NCBI RefSeq assembly: GCF_020171745.1
Contig: NZ_JAIVAH010000004.1
Location: 62,001-126,000 of the forward strand
DNA length: 64,000 nt
Reading direction: 5' to 3'
From: Prescottella equi
GTDB lineage: Bacteria > Actinomycetota > Actinomycetes > Mycobacteriales > Mycobacteriaceae
Shown: positions 1 to 8,494 of the stretch, one piece after another
Numbering within the stretch: position 1 is the first letter of the stretch
Layout of the letters: every line of letters starts with the position of its first letter
Made by a program: the position numbers and the translations under genes
The notes under the pieces: generated by a model
Told to the model about the DNA's origin: nothing
Seen by the model: the letters and a program-made list of their open reading frames with translations, nothing else
The model's database searches: none

Positions 1-1146
1 CCGCGGCAATTCCAGCCCGTCCCGCGCGACGACGCGTCCTTCGAGGCCCGGCACGAGTGGTCCGAGTGTTGCCAACGCGCGCGCGTTGCCACGGGTGGAG
101 CGGACCGCGAGTCCACCGGCCTCGAGCAGGTCCGGGTCCACCCGGTCGACAATGAGGCCCTGCCCCGGTTCGGGCACCGAGACCGCAAGCGTCACTTCGG
201 CCATCCCATAGGTCGGCGCGAGCGCGAGCGGGTCCAGACCGAACCGGGCGCCCGCGTCGGCGAGCGCGACCATCGTGTCCGGGTCGACCGGCTCGGCACC
301 GTTGAGCAGGACCCGCATCGACGACAGGTCGTACTCCCCCACCGGCGCCTGCGTGAGCCGCCGGGCAAGCAGGGAGTACGCGAAGTTCGGTGCCGCGGTG
401 ACGGTTCCGCGGTACTTCCCCATCAGCTCGGCCCACAGCAACGGGGTCCGGAGGAAGTCGAGCGGCGTGATGTGGACGGTGGTGGCACCGATCTGCATCG
501 GGACGGTGAGGAACCCGATCATCCCCATGTCGTGGAACAGCGGCAGCCAGCTGATCATCACGTCGCGGTCGGAACTGAACTTGACCCGGTCGATCATCGC
601 GTACGCATTGGCGTAGAAGTTTCCGTGCGTCAGTTGCACAGCCTTGGGCGATCCGGTGGAGCCGGAGGTCAACTGCTGCAACGCGATATCGGACTCGGAG
701 GTCGGGGCGGGGTCGATCTCGTCGCCCTCCCGCATCGTCTCGATCGTCACGACGTCGATGCCGCGCTCGACGAGAAGTGGCACCGCCGCCTCGAACGGCG
801 CGCCGACGACGACGGCCGCGGCGGAGATCATCCGGATGATCGCCTCGGTGTCCTGTGCCCACACCTGCAGATCGGTGCGCGGGGTGGGCTGGTGCAGCAT
901 CGTCACCGATCCGCCGCGCATCCAGATCGCCTGACAGGCAGGTGCGATGTCGACGGGCATCCCGGCGAGGACGCCGATCGCGTCGCCGTGCCCGATTCCC
1001 GCGTTCGCGAGTGCGCCGGCCATCCGGCGGGCAATGCCGTGGACCTCGCCCCAGGTCTGACGGATCGGGGCGTCCGGTTCACCCGTGATCAGGGCCTGCG
1101 AACTGGTCGCGGCGGTGGCGTACATCTCGTCGGTGAACATACTCAT
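1..1146 (-). CDS. AMP-binding acyl-CoA/acyl-AMP ligase, 3' end off the window
   Basis: Adenylate-forming enzyme that would activate a fatty acid as acyl-AMP and perhaps transfer it to CoA or a carrier protein. The visible 382 codons start at ATG 1146 with an AGGAG-type ribosome site just upstream. They contain the P-loop-like motif TSGSTGSPKAVQLTHGN and the block SWLPLFHDMGMIGF, followed by APNFAYSLLARRL, all typical of long-chain acyl ligases and FAALs. The C-terminal hinge and lid domain lies beyond base 1. It diverges from prfC. From memory, M. tuberculosis has an AMP-ligase gene (annotated pks16) next to ispE in the same neighbourhood, so this may be its counterpart. Substrate is unknown, and FAAL versus CoA ligase cannot be settled without the C-terminus. 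Confidence 0.85.
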   Translation of the reverse strand, partial: MSMFTDEMYATAATSSQALITGEPDAPIRQTWGEVHGIARRMAGALANAGIGHGDAIGVLAGMPVDIAPACQAIWMRGGSVTMLHQPTPRTDLQVWAQDTEAIIRMISAAAVVVGAPFEAAVPLLVERGIDVVTIETMREGDEIDPAPTSESDIALQQLTSGSTGSPKAVQLTHGNFYANAYAMIDRVKFSSDRDVMISWLPLFHDMGMIGFLTVPMQIGATTVHITPLDFLRTPLLWAELMGKYRGTVTAAPNFAYSLLARRLTQAPVGEYDLSSMRVLLNGAEPVDPDTMVALADAGARFGLDPLALAPTYGMAEVTLAVSVPEPGQGLIVDRVDPDLLEAGGLAVRSTRGNARALATLGPLVPGLEGRVVARDGLELPR

Positions 1147-1178
1147 GGAAGCTCCTGCAAGCTCCTGCCGGTCCTGTG

Positions 1179-1201
1179 CGGACACTACGGCGGACACTAC
1201 G
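1179..1201. repeat. Tandem 11-base direct repeat in a divergent intergenic region
   Basis: CGGACACTACG occurs twice, at 1179-1189 and 1191-1201, in the 168-base gap between the divergent acyl ligase and prfC. A second near-duplicate pair, GCTCCTGCAA/GCTCCTGCCG, sits at 1151-1170 and includes the ligase ribosome site on the minus strand. This may be a regulator site or slippage; nothing more can be said from one sequence. Confidence 0.5.
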
Positions 1202-1314
1202 ACTGCGCGGCCGACCCCCGACACGAATATCCGCAAGCGGTGCCGACCTGTTACTCCGGCGCACGCCCCGAGTACCCTGGTAGCGGCCCCGATTCCCTTC
1301 TGAGAGGTTCACCG

Positions 1315-2991
1315 TTGACCAGCGCGCCCGACTCGGCCGAGATCACGACCGCCGAGAAGGCGTCGACCACCGCACCCAAGAACCTCTCGAACGAGGCGGG
1401 TCGACGACGGACATTCGCCGTCATCTCCCACCCCGACGCCGGTAAGTCGACGTTGACCGAGGCCCTCGCGCTGCACGCGAAGATGATCTCGGAGGCCGGC
1501 GCCGTGCACGGCAAGGCCGGCCGCAAGTCGACGGTCTCCGACTGGATGGAGATGGAGAAGGCCCGCGGCATCTCGGTGTCGTCGACGGCCCTCCAGTTCA
1601 ACTACCACTCGGACGAGACGCCCGACGACCAGATCAACGTCGTCAACCTCGTCGACACCCCGGGTCACTCCGACTTCTCCGAGGACACGTACCGCGTCCT
1701 CACCGCGGTCGACGCCGCCGTCATGCTCATCGACGCCGCGAAGGGTCTCGAGCCGCAGACCCTCAAGCTGTTCCAGGTGTGCCGCCACCGCGGCATCCCC
1801 GTCATCACCGTGATCAACAAGTGGGACCGCCCGGGCCGCACACCGCTGGAACTGCTCGACGAGATCGACGAGCGCATCGGCCTCACCCCCACGCCGCTGT
1901 ACTGGCCGGTCGGCATCGCGGGTGATTTCCGCGGTCTCCTCCGGCGCGGTGAGGACGGCGTCGCGAGCGAGTACATCCGGTTCACCCGCACCGCGGGCGG
2001 CGCCAAGATCGCGCCCGAGGAGATCCTCGACGCCGAGGCCGCCGAGGCTCGAGAGGGCGAGGAGTGGGTGACCGCGGCCGAGGAGAGCGAACTGCTCTCG
2101 GCCAGCGGTCAGGACCACGACCAGGAGCTGTTCCTGGCCGGGCAGACGTCGCCGGTGATCTTCGCGTCCGCGATGCTGAACTTCGGTGTCCGTCAGATCC
2201 TCGACACGCTCGTCGCGCTCGCGCCCGCCCCGCGTGCCCGCAAGGACGTCGCGGAGAAGCCGCGCGAGGTCACCGACCCGTTCAGCGCCGTCGTGTTCAA
2301 GGTGCAGGCCGGCATGGACACCGCGCACCGCGACCGCCTGGCGTTCATGCGCGTCGTGTCCGGCGTGTTCGAGCGCGGCATGGTCGTCACGCATGCGCAG
2401 ACCGGCAAGCCGTTCGCCACCAAGTACGCGCTGACGGTGTTCGGCCGCGACCGCAACACGGTAGAGAACGCGTACCCCGGCGACATCGTCGGCCTGGTCA
2501 ACGCCAATGCGCTCGCCCCCGGCCACACGCTCTTCAGCGACAAGAAGGTGGAGTTCCCGCCGATCCCGTCGTTCGCGCCCGAGCACTTCTCGGTGCTGCG
2601 CGCCGAGAGCGCCAGCAAGTACAAGCAGTTCCGCCGCGCCGTCGACCAGCTCGAGTCCGAGGGCGTCGTGCAGATCCTGCGCAACGACATCCGCGGCGAC
2701 GCGTCCCCCGTGATGGCGGCCGTCGGCCCCATGCAGTTCGAGGTGGTCGCGGCCCGCATGAAGGCCGAGTTCAACGTCGAGGCCCGGATGGAGCCGCTCG
2801 GCTACGCGCTGTGCCGCCGGACCGACGCCGAATCCTCGGTCGAGCTGGGCCGTCAGCGCGGCGTGGAGGTCTTCACCCGCACCGACGGCGTCCTGCTGGC
2901 CCTGTTCAGCGACAAGTGGCGGCTGCAGTACATCCAGAAGGAGATGCCGGAGCTGACGCTCGAGCCGTTGGTCGCCGCAGGCGATCAGTGA
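1315..2991 (+). CDS. prfC: Peptide chain release factor 3 (RF3)
   Basis: Translational GTPase that recycles RF1/RF2 from the ribosome after termination. The product is 558 residues, close to the family's usual 530 or so. G motifs are SHPDAGKST at about 38-46, DTPGH at 114-118 and NKWD at 168-171, followed by the RF3-type domains II and III. The frame is open far upstream (to 472), but homology begins only here. TTG 1315 is preceded by GAGAGG, and the upstream extension lies antisense to the acyl ligase, so I chose the TTG. The stop overlaps the next start (GTG at 2988), indicating translational coupling with pnuC. Confidence 0.93.
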   Translation: MTSAPDSAEITTAEKASTTAPKNLSNEAGRRRTFAVISHPDAGKSTLTEALALHAKMISEAGAVHGKAGRKSTVSDWMEMEKARGISVSSTALQFNYHSDETPDDQINVVNLVDTPGHSDFSEDTYRVLTAVDAAVMLIDAAKGLEPQTLKLFQVCRHRGIPVITVINKWDRPGRTPLELLDEIDERIGLTPTPLYWPVGIAGDFRGLLRRGEDGVASEYIRFTRTAGGAKIAPEEILDAEAAEAREGEEWVTAAEESELLSASGQDHDQELFLAGQTSPVIFASAMLNFGVRQILDTLVALAPAPRARKDVAEKPREVTDPFSAVVFKVQAGMDTAHRDRLAFMRVVSGVFERGMVVTHAQTGKPFATKYALTVFGRDRNTVENAYPGDIVGLVNANALAPGHTLFSDKKVEFPPIPSFAPEHFSVLRAESASKYKQFRRAVDQLESEGVVQILRNDIRGDASPVMAAVGPMQFEVVAARMKAEFNVEARMEPLGYALCRRTDAESSVELGRQRGVEVFTRTDGVLLALFSDKWRLQYIQKEMPELTLEPLVAAGDQ

Positions 2992-3656
2992 GTCTCCTCC
3001 AGACCCTGTTCGACGCCGAACTGCACATCGGCGGCGCCACGATCCTGTGGCGCGAGATCATCGGGAACGCGTTCGGCATCGCGTCGGCGATCGGCGGGAT
3101 GAGGCGCGTCGTGTGGGCGTGGCCGGTGGGCATCATCGGCAACGCCCTGCTGTTCACGGTGTTCATGGGCGCGCTGTTCCACACCCCGCAGGACCTCAAC
3201 CTGTACGGCCAGGCCGGACGCCAGCTGCTGTTCATCACCGTGAGCGTGTACGGCTGGACACGCTGGCTGCAGTCGCGCAACGACTCCGGCAAGGCGGTAC
3301 TGCCGCACTGGGCGTCCACTCGTGCGCGTATCGGCATGATCGCGACGATGGCGATCGGCACCGTCGTGTTCGCGAAGGTCTTCGAGGCGCTCGGGTCGTG
3401 GGGTCCGTGGCCCGACGCGTGGATCTTCACCGGGTCGATCCTCGCGACGTACGGCATGGCCCGCGGCTGGACCGAGTTCTGGCTGATCTGGATCGGCGTC
3501 GACGCCGTCGGTGTGCCGCTGCTCTTCAGCGGCGGTTACTACCCGTCGGCGCTGCTGTACCTGGTTTACGCGGGATTCGTGCTGTGGGGTTTCGCGGTGT
3601 GGCTGCGGATCCAGCGACAGTCCGCGCAGCAGTCGACGGCGATCGCGGCGGAATGA
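2988..3656 (+). CDS. pnuC: PnuC-family nicotinamide riboside/vitamin transporter
   Basis: Integral membrane protein of 222 residues that likely imports nicotinamide riboside or a related vitamin precursor by facilitated diffusion coupled to intracellular phosphorylation. It is rich in Trp and hydrophobic segments, with the family-like stretches GNAFGIASAIGGMRR and SVYGWTRW and the C-terminal block YPSALLYLVYAGFVLWGF. The GTG start lies in the prfC stop (GTGA overlap), so translation is probably coupled. No NAD-pathway gene is adjacent, so the exact substrate is uncertain. Confidence 0.85.
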   Translation: MSLLQTLFDAELHIGGATILWREIIGNAFGIASAIGGMRRVVWAWPVGIIGNALLFTVFMGALFHTPQDLNLYGQAGRQLLFITVSVYGWTRWLQSRNDSGKAVLPHWASTRARIGMIATMAIGTVVFAKVFEALGSWGPWPDAWIFTGSILATYGMARGWTEFWLIWIGVDAVGVPLLFSGGYYPSALLYLVYAGFVLWGFAVWLRIQRQSAQQSTAIAAE

Positions 3657-3684
3657 TCCACCGACCGGTCCGGTTGGAACCGGT

Positions 3685-4554
3685 ATGGCAGAGGTCACAC
3701 ACGACACGGCAGGCACTCCCCACTACGGAAAGTTCGGCGTCTGGCGGCACGCCTTCGGGCTGCAGCCCGAGGTAGGCGCCGAGATCGAACGACTCGGCTA
3801 CGGCGCGATCTGGGCCGGCGGATCCCCGCCCGCCGACCTGCAGGTGATCGAGGACCTGATCGCCGGCACCGAGAAGATCACCGTCGCGACCGGCATCGTC
3901 AACATCTTCTCCGCACCGGCCGACGAGATCGCGAAGTCGTACCAGCGCATCGAGTCCCGCCACCCCGGACGCTTCGTCCTCGGCATCGGCGTCGGACATC
4001 CCGAGGTGCCCGGTATGGGCGTCGACAAGCCGTACGACGCCCTCGTCCGCTACCTCGACGTCCTCGACGACGCGGGCGTCCCGAAGAACCGGCGTGTCCT
4101 GGCCGCACTCGGCCCCAAGGTCATGAAGCTCGCGGCCGACCGCACCGCCGGCGCCCACCCCTATCTGACGCCTCCCGACCACACGCGTGAGGCACGGGAG
4201 ATCCTCGGCCCCGACCCACTGCTCGCCCCCGAGCAGAAGGTGGTGCTGAGCACCGACGCGGACGCCGCTCGGACGATCGGCCGCGACGCCGTCGAGAACC
4301 CGTACCTGCATCTACGGAACTACCGGCGCAACCTCGAGCGCCTCGGTTTCCCGACCGAGGAACTCGACAACGGCGGCAGCGACCGCGTGATCGACGCGCT
4401 CGTCGCGCACGGGGACGCGGCCGCGATCGCCCCGCGGCTCACCGCACATCTCGACGCCGGCGCCGACCATGTCGCGATCCAGGTGCTGCCGATGGCGGGC
4501 GACCCGCTGCCCGCACTGCGGGAACTGGCCGCAGCACTGAAGATTGGCAGTTAG
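3685..4554 (+). CDS. F420-dependent luciferase-like (LLM class) oxidoreductase
   Basis: TIM-barrel LLM-class enzyme of 289 residues, of the actinobacterial type that uses coenzyme F420. Visible family features are GYGAIWAGG near the N-terminus, the ATGIVNIFSA strand, RFVLGIGVGHPE, and the C-terminal DHVAIQVLP. The ATG at 3685 begins MAEVTHDT, 28 bases after the pnuC stop. The substrate is unknown. It converges on the MarR gene, and a hairpin sits between them. The F420 assignment comes from family resemblance; FMN use cannot be excluded. Confidence 0.82.
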   Translation: MAEVTHDTAGTPHYGKFGVWRHAFGLQPEVGAEIERLGYGAIWAGGSPPADLQVIEDLIAGTEKITVATGIVNIFSAPADEIAKSYQRIESRHPGRFVLGIGVGHPEVPGMGVDKPYDALVRYLDVLDDAGVPKNRRVLAALGPKVMKLAADRTAGAHPYLTPPDHTREAREILGPDPLLAPEQKVVLSTDADAARTIGRDAVENPYLHLRNYRRNLERLGFPTEELDNGGSDRVIDALVAHGDAAAIAPRLTAHLDAGADHVAIQVLPMAGDPLPALRELAAALKIGS

Positions 4555-4578
4555 ACGCCGCGTCCTACGACGCGGCGT
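4555..4578. terminator. Compact bidirectional hairpin between convergent genes
   Basis: ACGCCGCGTC (4555-4564) pairs perfectly with GACGCGGCGT (4569-4578) around a four-base loop. It starts one base after the oxidoreductase stop, and its loop carries the stop codon of the marR gene on the other strand. There is no U-tract, as is common for actinobacterial terminators. Confidence 0.65.
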
Positions 4579-5014
4579 GCAGCAGCGGCAGCGCGTCGAC
4601 GAGAGGTGCCAGTTCGGGCACCTCTCGTGCCTCGGCGAGCGCACGCTCGAGGGTCGCGTCGTGGACCGGTCGCGCCTCCTCGAGCAACTTCCGGCCGTCC
4701 GGCGTGAGCTCGGTGTAGATGCCGCGCCGGTCGTCCGCGCACAGGATCCTGGTCAGCAGCCCCCGATCCTCGAGTCGATTGACCAGGCGGGTGGTGGCGC
4801 TGGCGCTGAGCGCCGCCGCGCGGGCCAGCTGCTGCATCCGCATGTGCCATCCGTCCTGCCTGCTCAGGGCGTCCATCACCGTGTACTCGACAACCGAGAG
4901 CTTCGCCTCGGCCTGCAGTGATCGCTCGAGTTCGGACTCGATCAGCCCGTGCAGCGCGGCGAGCGTCCGCCACCCCTGCGACCTGATCTCGACCGCATCG
5001 TCCCTGATGCCCAC
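4565..5014 (-). CDS. MarR-family transcriptional regulator
   Basis: Winged-helix dimeric repressor of 149 residues. The recognition-helix region ALSASATTRLVNRLEDRGLL and the wing ADDRRGIYTELTPDGRKLLEEA are clear. The start is GTG 5014 with an AGAGG ribosome site. It is divergent from an MFS efflux gene, and the intergenic region carries three copies of a TAGTTGC half-site, so it most likely represses the pump (and itself) until a small ligand binds. Confidence 0.9.
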   Translation of the reverse strand: MGIRDDAVEIRSQGWRTLAALHGLIESELERSLQAEAKLSVVEYTVMDALSRQDGWHMRMQQLARAAALSASATTRLVNRLEDRGLLTRILCADDRRGIYTELTPDGRKLLEEARPVHDATLERALAEAREVPELAPLVDALPLLHAAS

Positions 5015-5052
5015 GATGCCTCTTTCCTGGTGACGAGCCTTACATCTTCAGA

Positions 5053-5108
5053 TAGTTGCTTGCGCGGCATATCTACTCATGCAACTATTTATCCAGCGCC
5101 TGCAACTA
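5053..5108. promoter_or_regulatory. Candidate MarR operator (three TAGTTGC half-sites)
   Basis: TAGTTGC lies at 5053-5059 on the plus strand, and its complement GCAACTA at 5081-5087 and 5102-5108. The first two form an inverted pair (extended to ATAGTTGC/GCAACTAT). All lie between the divergent marR and MFS starts. Assignment to the neighbouring MarR protein is inference from position and symmetry. Confidence 0.65.
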
Positions 5109-5159
5109 ACAGCTTACGCGCCTTATCTGCTCTCACCGCGTTTCAAGGAGCACTCCAAC

Positions 5160-6356
5160 ATGCCCATTGGCCTGATAGCCCTCGCCCTCGGCGGGTTCGG
5201 CATCGGATTGACCGAGTTCGTCATCATGGGAATGCTGCCCGAGGTCTCCACCGACTTCGCCGTCAGCGAGGCCACCGCCGGCTGGCTGATCTCCGGCTAC
5301 GCGCTCAGCGTCGTCGTCGGCGCGCTGATCCTGACCGCTGCCGTCACCCGACTCCCCCGCAAACCCGTACTCGCAGGACTGATGGTCCTGTTCATCGTCG
5401 GGAACGCCCTCTCCGCGCTCGCCCCCGACTTCCCCACCATGTTGCTCGGCCGGGTCGTCGCGGCGCTCTGTCACGGAGCCTTCTTCGGAATCGGCGCCGT
5501 CGTGGCGGCCGACATGGTTGCGCCGAAGAAGAAGGCAGGAGCGATCGCGATCATGTTCACCGGGCTGACCGCGGCGAACGTCCTCGGTGTCCCCTTCGGG
5601 ACGCTGCTGGGCCAGGCCGCGGGCTGGCGTTCGACGTTCTGGGCGATCAGCGCGATCGGCGTCGTCGCCCTGATCGGCATCCTCGCCCTGGTCCCCGCCA
5701 CCGAGAGCGGAACCGCGGGAGCCACCGGACTGCGCGGTGAGCTGCGCGCCTTCCGCTCCGGACAGGTGTGGGCGTCGATCGCCGTCACGGTTCTCGGCTA
5801 CGGCGGCATGTTCGGCGCCTTCACCTACATCGCCTTCACCCTGACATCCGTCAGCGGCTTCGCCGGCGCGACGGTGCCGTGGCTGCTCATGGTGTTCGGC
5901 GTGGGGCTCTTCGTCGGAAACACGCTGGGCGGCAGGGCGGCCGATCGAAACGTCGACGCCACGCTCCTGGCGGCCCTGTCCGTGTTGACCGTCGTCCTCG
6001 CCGTCTTCGCGCTGACAGCCGCGAGTCCCGTCATGGCGGTCGTGTCCCTGTTGCTGATGGGCATCTTCGGCTTCGCGACCGTCCCCGGCCTGCAGATGCG
6101 CGTCATGAAGTACGCCAGCGAGGCGCCCACGCTCGCGTCCGGTGCCAACATCGGCGCCTTCAACGCGGGCAACGCGTTCGGCGCCTGGATCGGCGGCGTC
6201 ACCATCTCGGCGGGCCTCGGCTACACCTCACCGATCTGGGCGGGTGCCGCCATCACCCTGGTGGCGGTCGCCGTCATGGCACTCGCGACCCGGAAGGCGA
6301 ACAGCCGCAGGGGTATCGAACCCGCACCACGCACCGGGCATCTCGCCGGTGTCTGA
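5160..6356 (+). CDS. MFS drug-efflux transporter (DHA1, Cml/AraJ-like)
   Basis: Twelve-helix major facilitator of 398 residues, probably a proton-coupled drug or metabolite exporter. The N-terminal block GLTEFVIMGMLPEV and the helix 4-5 region LGRVVAALCHGAFFG resemble the CmlA/YdhP branch. ATG 5160 is preceded by AAGGAG (5145-5150). An in-frame ATG at 5079 lies in the operator region and is rejected as a start. Its divergence from marR and the half-sites in between suggest ligand-inducible expression. The aldo/keto reductase follows 43 bases downstream, probably in the same transcript. Confidence 0.88.
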   Translation: MPIGLIALALGGFGIGLTEFVIMGMLPEVSTDFAVSEATAGWLISGYALSVVVGALILTAAVTRLPRKPVLAGLMVLFIVGNALSALAPDFPTMLLGRVVAALCHGAFFGIGAVVAADMVAPKKKAGAIAIMFTGLTAANVLGVPFGTLLGQAAGWRSTFWAISAIGVVALIGILALVPATESGTAGATGLRGELRAFRSGQVWASIAVTVLGYGGMFGAFTYIAFTLTSVSGFAGATVPWLLMVFGVGLFVGNTLGGRAADRNVDATLLAALSVLTVVLAVFALTAASPVMAVVSLLLMGIFGFATVPGLQMRVMKYASEAPTLASGANIGAFNAGNAFGAWIGGVTISAGLGYTSPIWAGAAITLVAVAVMALATRKANSRRGIEPAPRTGHLAGV

Positions 6357-6399
6357 CCGTCCCGAACCGACGGACCTTCACATCCATCCGAGGAGAATC

Positions 6400-7227
6400 A
6401 TGTCCACCCTCCCCACCATCACCCTGAACAACGGCGTCGCGATGCCGCAGATCGGCTTCGGCGTCTTCCAGGTGCCCGACGACGAGACGACGGCGGCGGT
6501 CACCGCGGCCCTCGATGCCGGCTACCGCTCGATCGACACTGCAGCCGTCTACGGCAACGAGTCCGGAACCGGAAAAGCCCTGGCCGCCTCCGGTATCGCG
6601 CGCGACGAGCTGTTCGTGACGTCCAAGCTGTGGAATACCGACCAGGGCTACGACGCCACCCTGGCGGCATTCGAAGCGAGCCTGGACCGGCTCGGCCTCG
6701 ACTACCTCGACCTGTACCTGATCCACTGGCCGGCCCCCGCCCACGATCGATACGTCGACTCCTGGCACGCGCTCGAGAAGCTTTACGCGGACGGGCGTGT
6801 TCGGGCGATCGGCGTCTCGAACTTCCTGCCCGAGCATCTGCGGCGGGTGCTCGACGCCGGCACGATCGTCCCCACCGTCAACCAGATCGAACTGCACCCG
6901 GCACTGCAGCAGCGCGATGTGGTCGAGTTCGGCGACGCCCACGGCATCGCCACCGAAGCGTGGAGCCCACTGGCGCAGGGTGCGGTCCTGAACGAGCCGG
7001 CGATCACGCGGATCGCGGCCGACCACGATCGGACGCCCGCCCAGATCGTCCTCCGCTGGCACCTGCAGCAGGGGCGAATCAGCATCCCGAAGTCCGTGAC
7101 GCCCTCGCGAATCCGCGAGAACCTCGACGTCCTCGACTTCGAACTGTCTGCCGCCGAAGTGGCGGAAGTCGACGCTCTCGACCGCGACGGACGGACCGGG
7201 CCGCACCCGGCTGAATTCAACGGCTAG
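6400..7227 (+). CDS. Aldo/keto reductase (2,5-diketo-D-gluconate reductase type)
   Basis: NADPH-dependent (alpha/beta)8 reductase of 275 residues. The catalytic tetrad is visible: Asp46, Tyr51 (DTAAVYGNE), Lys76 (TSKLWN) and His109 (LYLIHWP). The cofactor motif IPKSVTPSRIREN lies near the C-terminus. The start is ATG 6400 after AGGAG at 6391. It follows the MFS gene on the same strand, suggesting that the MarR-controlled unit couples reduction of a carbonyl compound with export. The substrate is not identifiable. Confidence 0.9.
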   Translation: MSTLPTITLNNGVAMPQIGFGVFQVPDDETTAAVTAALDAGYRSIDTAAVYGNESGTGKALAASGIARDELFVTSKLWNTDQGYDATLAAFEASLDRLGLDYLDLYLIHWPAPAHDRYVDSWHALEKLYADGRVRAIGVSNFLPEHLRRVLDAGTIVPTVNQIELHPALQQRDVVEFGDAHGIATEAWSPLAQGAVLNEPAITRIAADHDRTPAQIVLRWHLQQGRISIPKSVTPSRIRENLDVLDFELSAAEVAEVDALDRDGRTGPHPAEFNG

Positions 7228-7301
7228 TCCCCAGCCGACTTCCCTCATCAACCCCTAAGACTTCACCAACGGCCCCCAAGTTCTGCGCTCGTAACTTCGT
7301 C

Positions 7302-7330
7302 GGTGTCGGAGCCACCGGGGCTCCGACACC
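7302..7330. terminator. Perfect 12-bp hairpin after the aldo/keto reductase gene
   Basis: GGTGTCGGAGCC (7302-7313) pairs with GGCTCCGACACC (7319-7330) over a five-base loop. It ends five bases before the ribosome site (7335-7340) of the next gene. It may terminate the upstream transcript or, given its closeness to the ribosome site, sit in the leader of the secreted protein gene. No U-tract. Confidence 0.55.
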
Positions 7331-7347
7331 GAACGAGGAGCCAGCGC

Positions 7348-7770
7348 ATGAACATGTCCTTCGTCAGCCGCTTCACCCGCCGCAAGGTCGCCGCCGTTGC
7401 CATCGGCGTCGCCGCCACAGCCGCCCTGGCCGTGCCGGGCGTCGCGTGGGCACAGAACGCGATCCCGGGCAGCTCGTCGCCGGTGGCTGTCGCCACCCCG
7501 GCCGCCGAGAGCACCCCGGCAGCCCAGCTCACCCCCGCGTCCGACGTCTCCGCGATCGACGCCGACGGCAAGAACTGCTCGGTGTCGGTGAATCCGATCA
7601 CCGACGAGGAACTGCAGAAGCTGATCGACGAGGGCAAGGCCGCGGGGATCGAGATGTCGATCGCCACCGCGACCACCGAGTCCACTCCCGCCGACCGGGT
7701 CGGGCAGGACGACGTCTTCGTGGCGGACTCGAAGGACGGAGCGGTCACCGTCACATCGGTGAACTGCTGA
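7348..7770 (+). CDS. Small secreted protein of unknown function
   Basis: 140 residues with a clear Sec signal peptide: basic [13 protein letters not shown], a hydrophobic core, then a cleavage-like site near GVAWAQN. The mature part has a Pro/Ala/Ser/Thr-rich linker, then a small domain with two Cys (KNCSVSV and the C-terminal VNC) that could form a disulfide. The start is ATG 7348 after GAGGAG. It directly precedes prrA with 22 bases between, so it could share transcription with or be a target of PrrAB. I do not recognise the family. Confidence 0.75.
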   Translation: MNMSFVSRFTRRKVAAVAIGVAATAALAVPGVAWAQNAIPGSSSPVAVATPAAESTPAAQLTPASDVSAIDADGKNCSVSVNPITDEELQKLIDEGKAAGIEMSIATATTESTPADRVGQDDVFVADSKDGAVTVTSVNC

Positions 7771-7792
7771 CCACTCGATGAACGCAGGCACT

Positions 7793-8494
7793 ATGGATGC
7801 AGTGACCGCTAGTGCCCGCATCCTGCTCGTCGACGACGACCCCAAGGTCCTGTCCTCCCTCACGCGGGGGCTCCGCCTGTCCGGTTTCGATCTCGAGACC
7901 GCCGACGACGGGGCCTCCGCGCTGCGGGCCGTCGCGGCATCGCGCCCCGACGCGATCGTCCTCGACGTGAACATGCCGGTCCTGGACGGGGTGAGCGTGG
8001 TCACGGCGCTGCGGGCGATGGGCAACGACGTTCCGATCTGCGTGCTCAGCGCGCGCAGCACGGTCGGCGACCGGATCGCGGGACTCGAGGCCGGCGCCGA
8101 CGACTACCTCACCAAGCCGTTCGAGCTGGGCGAACTGGTGGCCAGGCTGCGGGCCCTGCTGCGGCGGGCACCGCACACCCCGGCACCGGCCGGGACCGTC
8201 ACGGTGGGTCCTCTGGAGGTAGACCTGCCGGGCCGCCGCGTCCACATGGGCGGCGAACGCGTCGACCTCACCAAACGGGAATTCGATCTGCTCGAGGTAC
8301 TGGCCGAGAACGCCGGGATCGTGCTCAGCCGAGTGCGCCTACTGGAACTGGTGTGGGGCTACGACTTCGACGCGGACACCAACGTCGTGGACGTCTTCGT
8401 GACGTACCTGAGGAGAAAGCTGGAGGCGGGCGGAATGCCGCGCGTGCTGCATACGGTCCGGGGCGTCGGCTTCGTACTGAGGGAGAAGCCGTGA
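7793..8494 (+). CDS. prrA: Two-component response regulator PrrA
   Basis: OmpR/PhoB-type DNA-binding response regulator of 233 residues. The receiver has the DDD acidic cluster near 14-16, phospho-acceptor Asp58 (IVLDVNMP) and Lys in TKPF. The C-terminal winged helix has [13 protein letters not shown] and [14 protein letters not shown]. The blocks [20 protein letters not shown] and [16 protein letters not shown] match, as I recall, mycobacterial PrrA very closely. ATG 7793 was chosen; an in-frame ATG at 7778 would add five residues. The stop overlaps the kinase start. Confidence 0.92.
   Translation: MDAVTASARILLVDDDPKVLSSLTRGLRLSGFDLETADDGASALRAVAASRPDAIVLDVNMPVLDGVSVVTALRAMGNDVPICVLSARSTVGDRIAGLEAGADDYLTKPFELGELVARLRALLRRAPHTPAPAGTVTVGPLEVDLPGRRVHMGGERVDLTKREFDLLEVLAENAGIVLSRVRLLELVWGYDFDADTNVVDVFVTYLRRKLEAGGMPRVLHTVRGVGFVLREKP

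Noticed and set aside
472-1314. N-terminal extension of the release factor 3 frame
   Set aside because: Antisense to the acyl ligase, no RF3 homology before the TTG at 1315, and a ribosome site precedes that TTG.
5079-5159. Upstream ATG for the MFS gene
   Set aside because: It lies in the operator region without a ribosome site; the ATG at 5160 has AAGGAG at correct distance.
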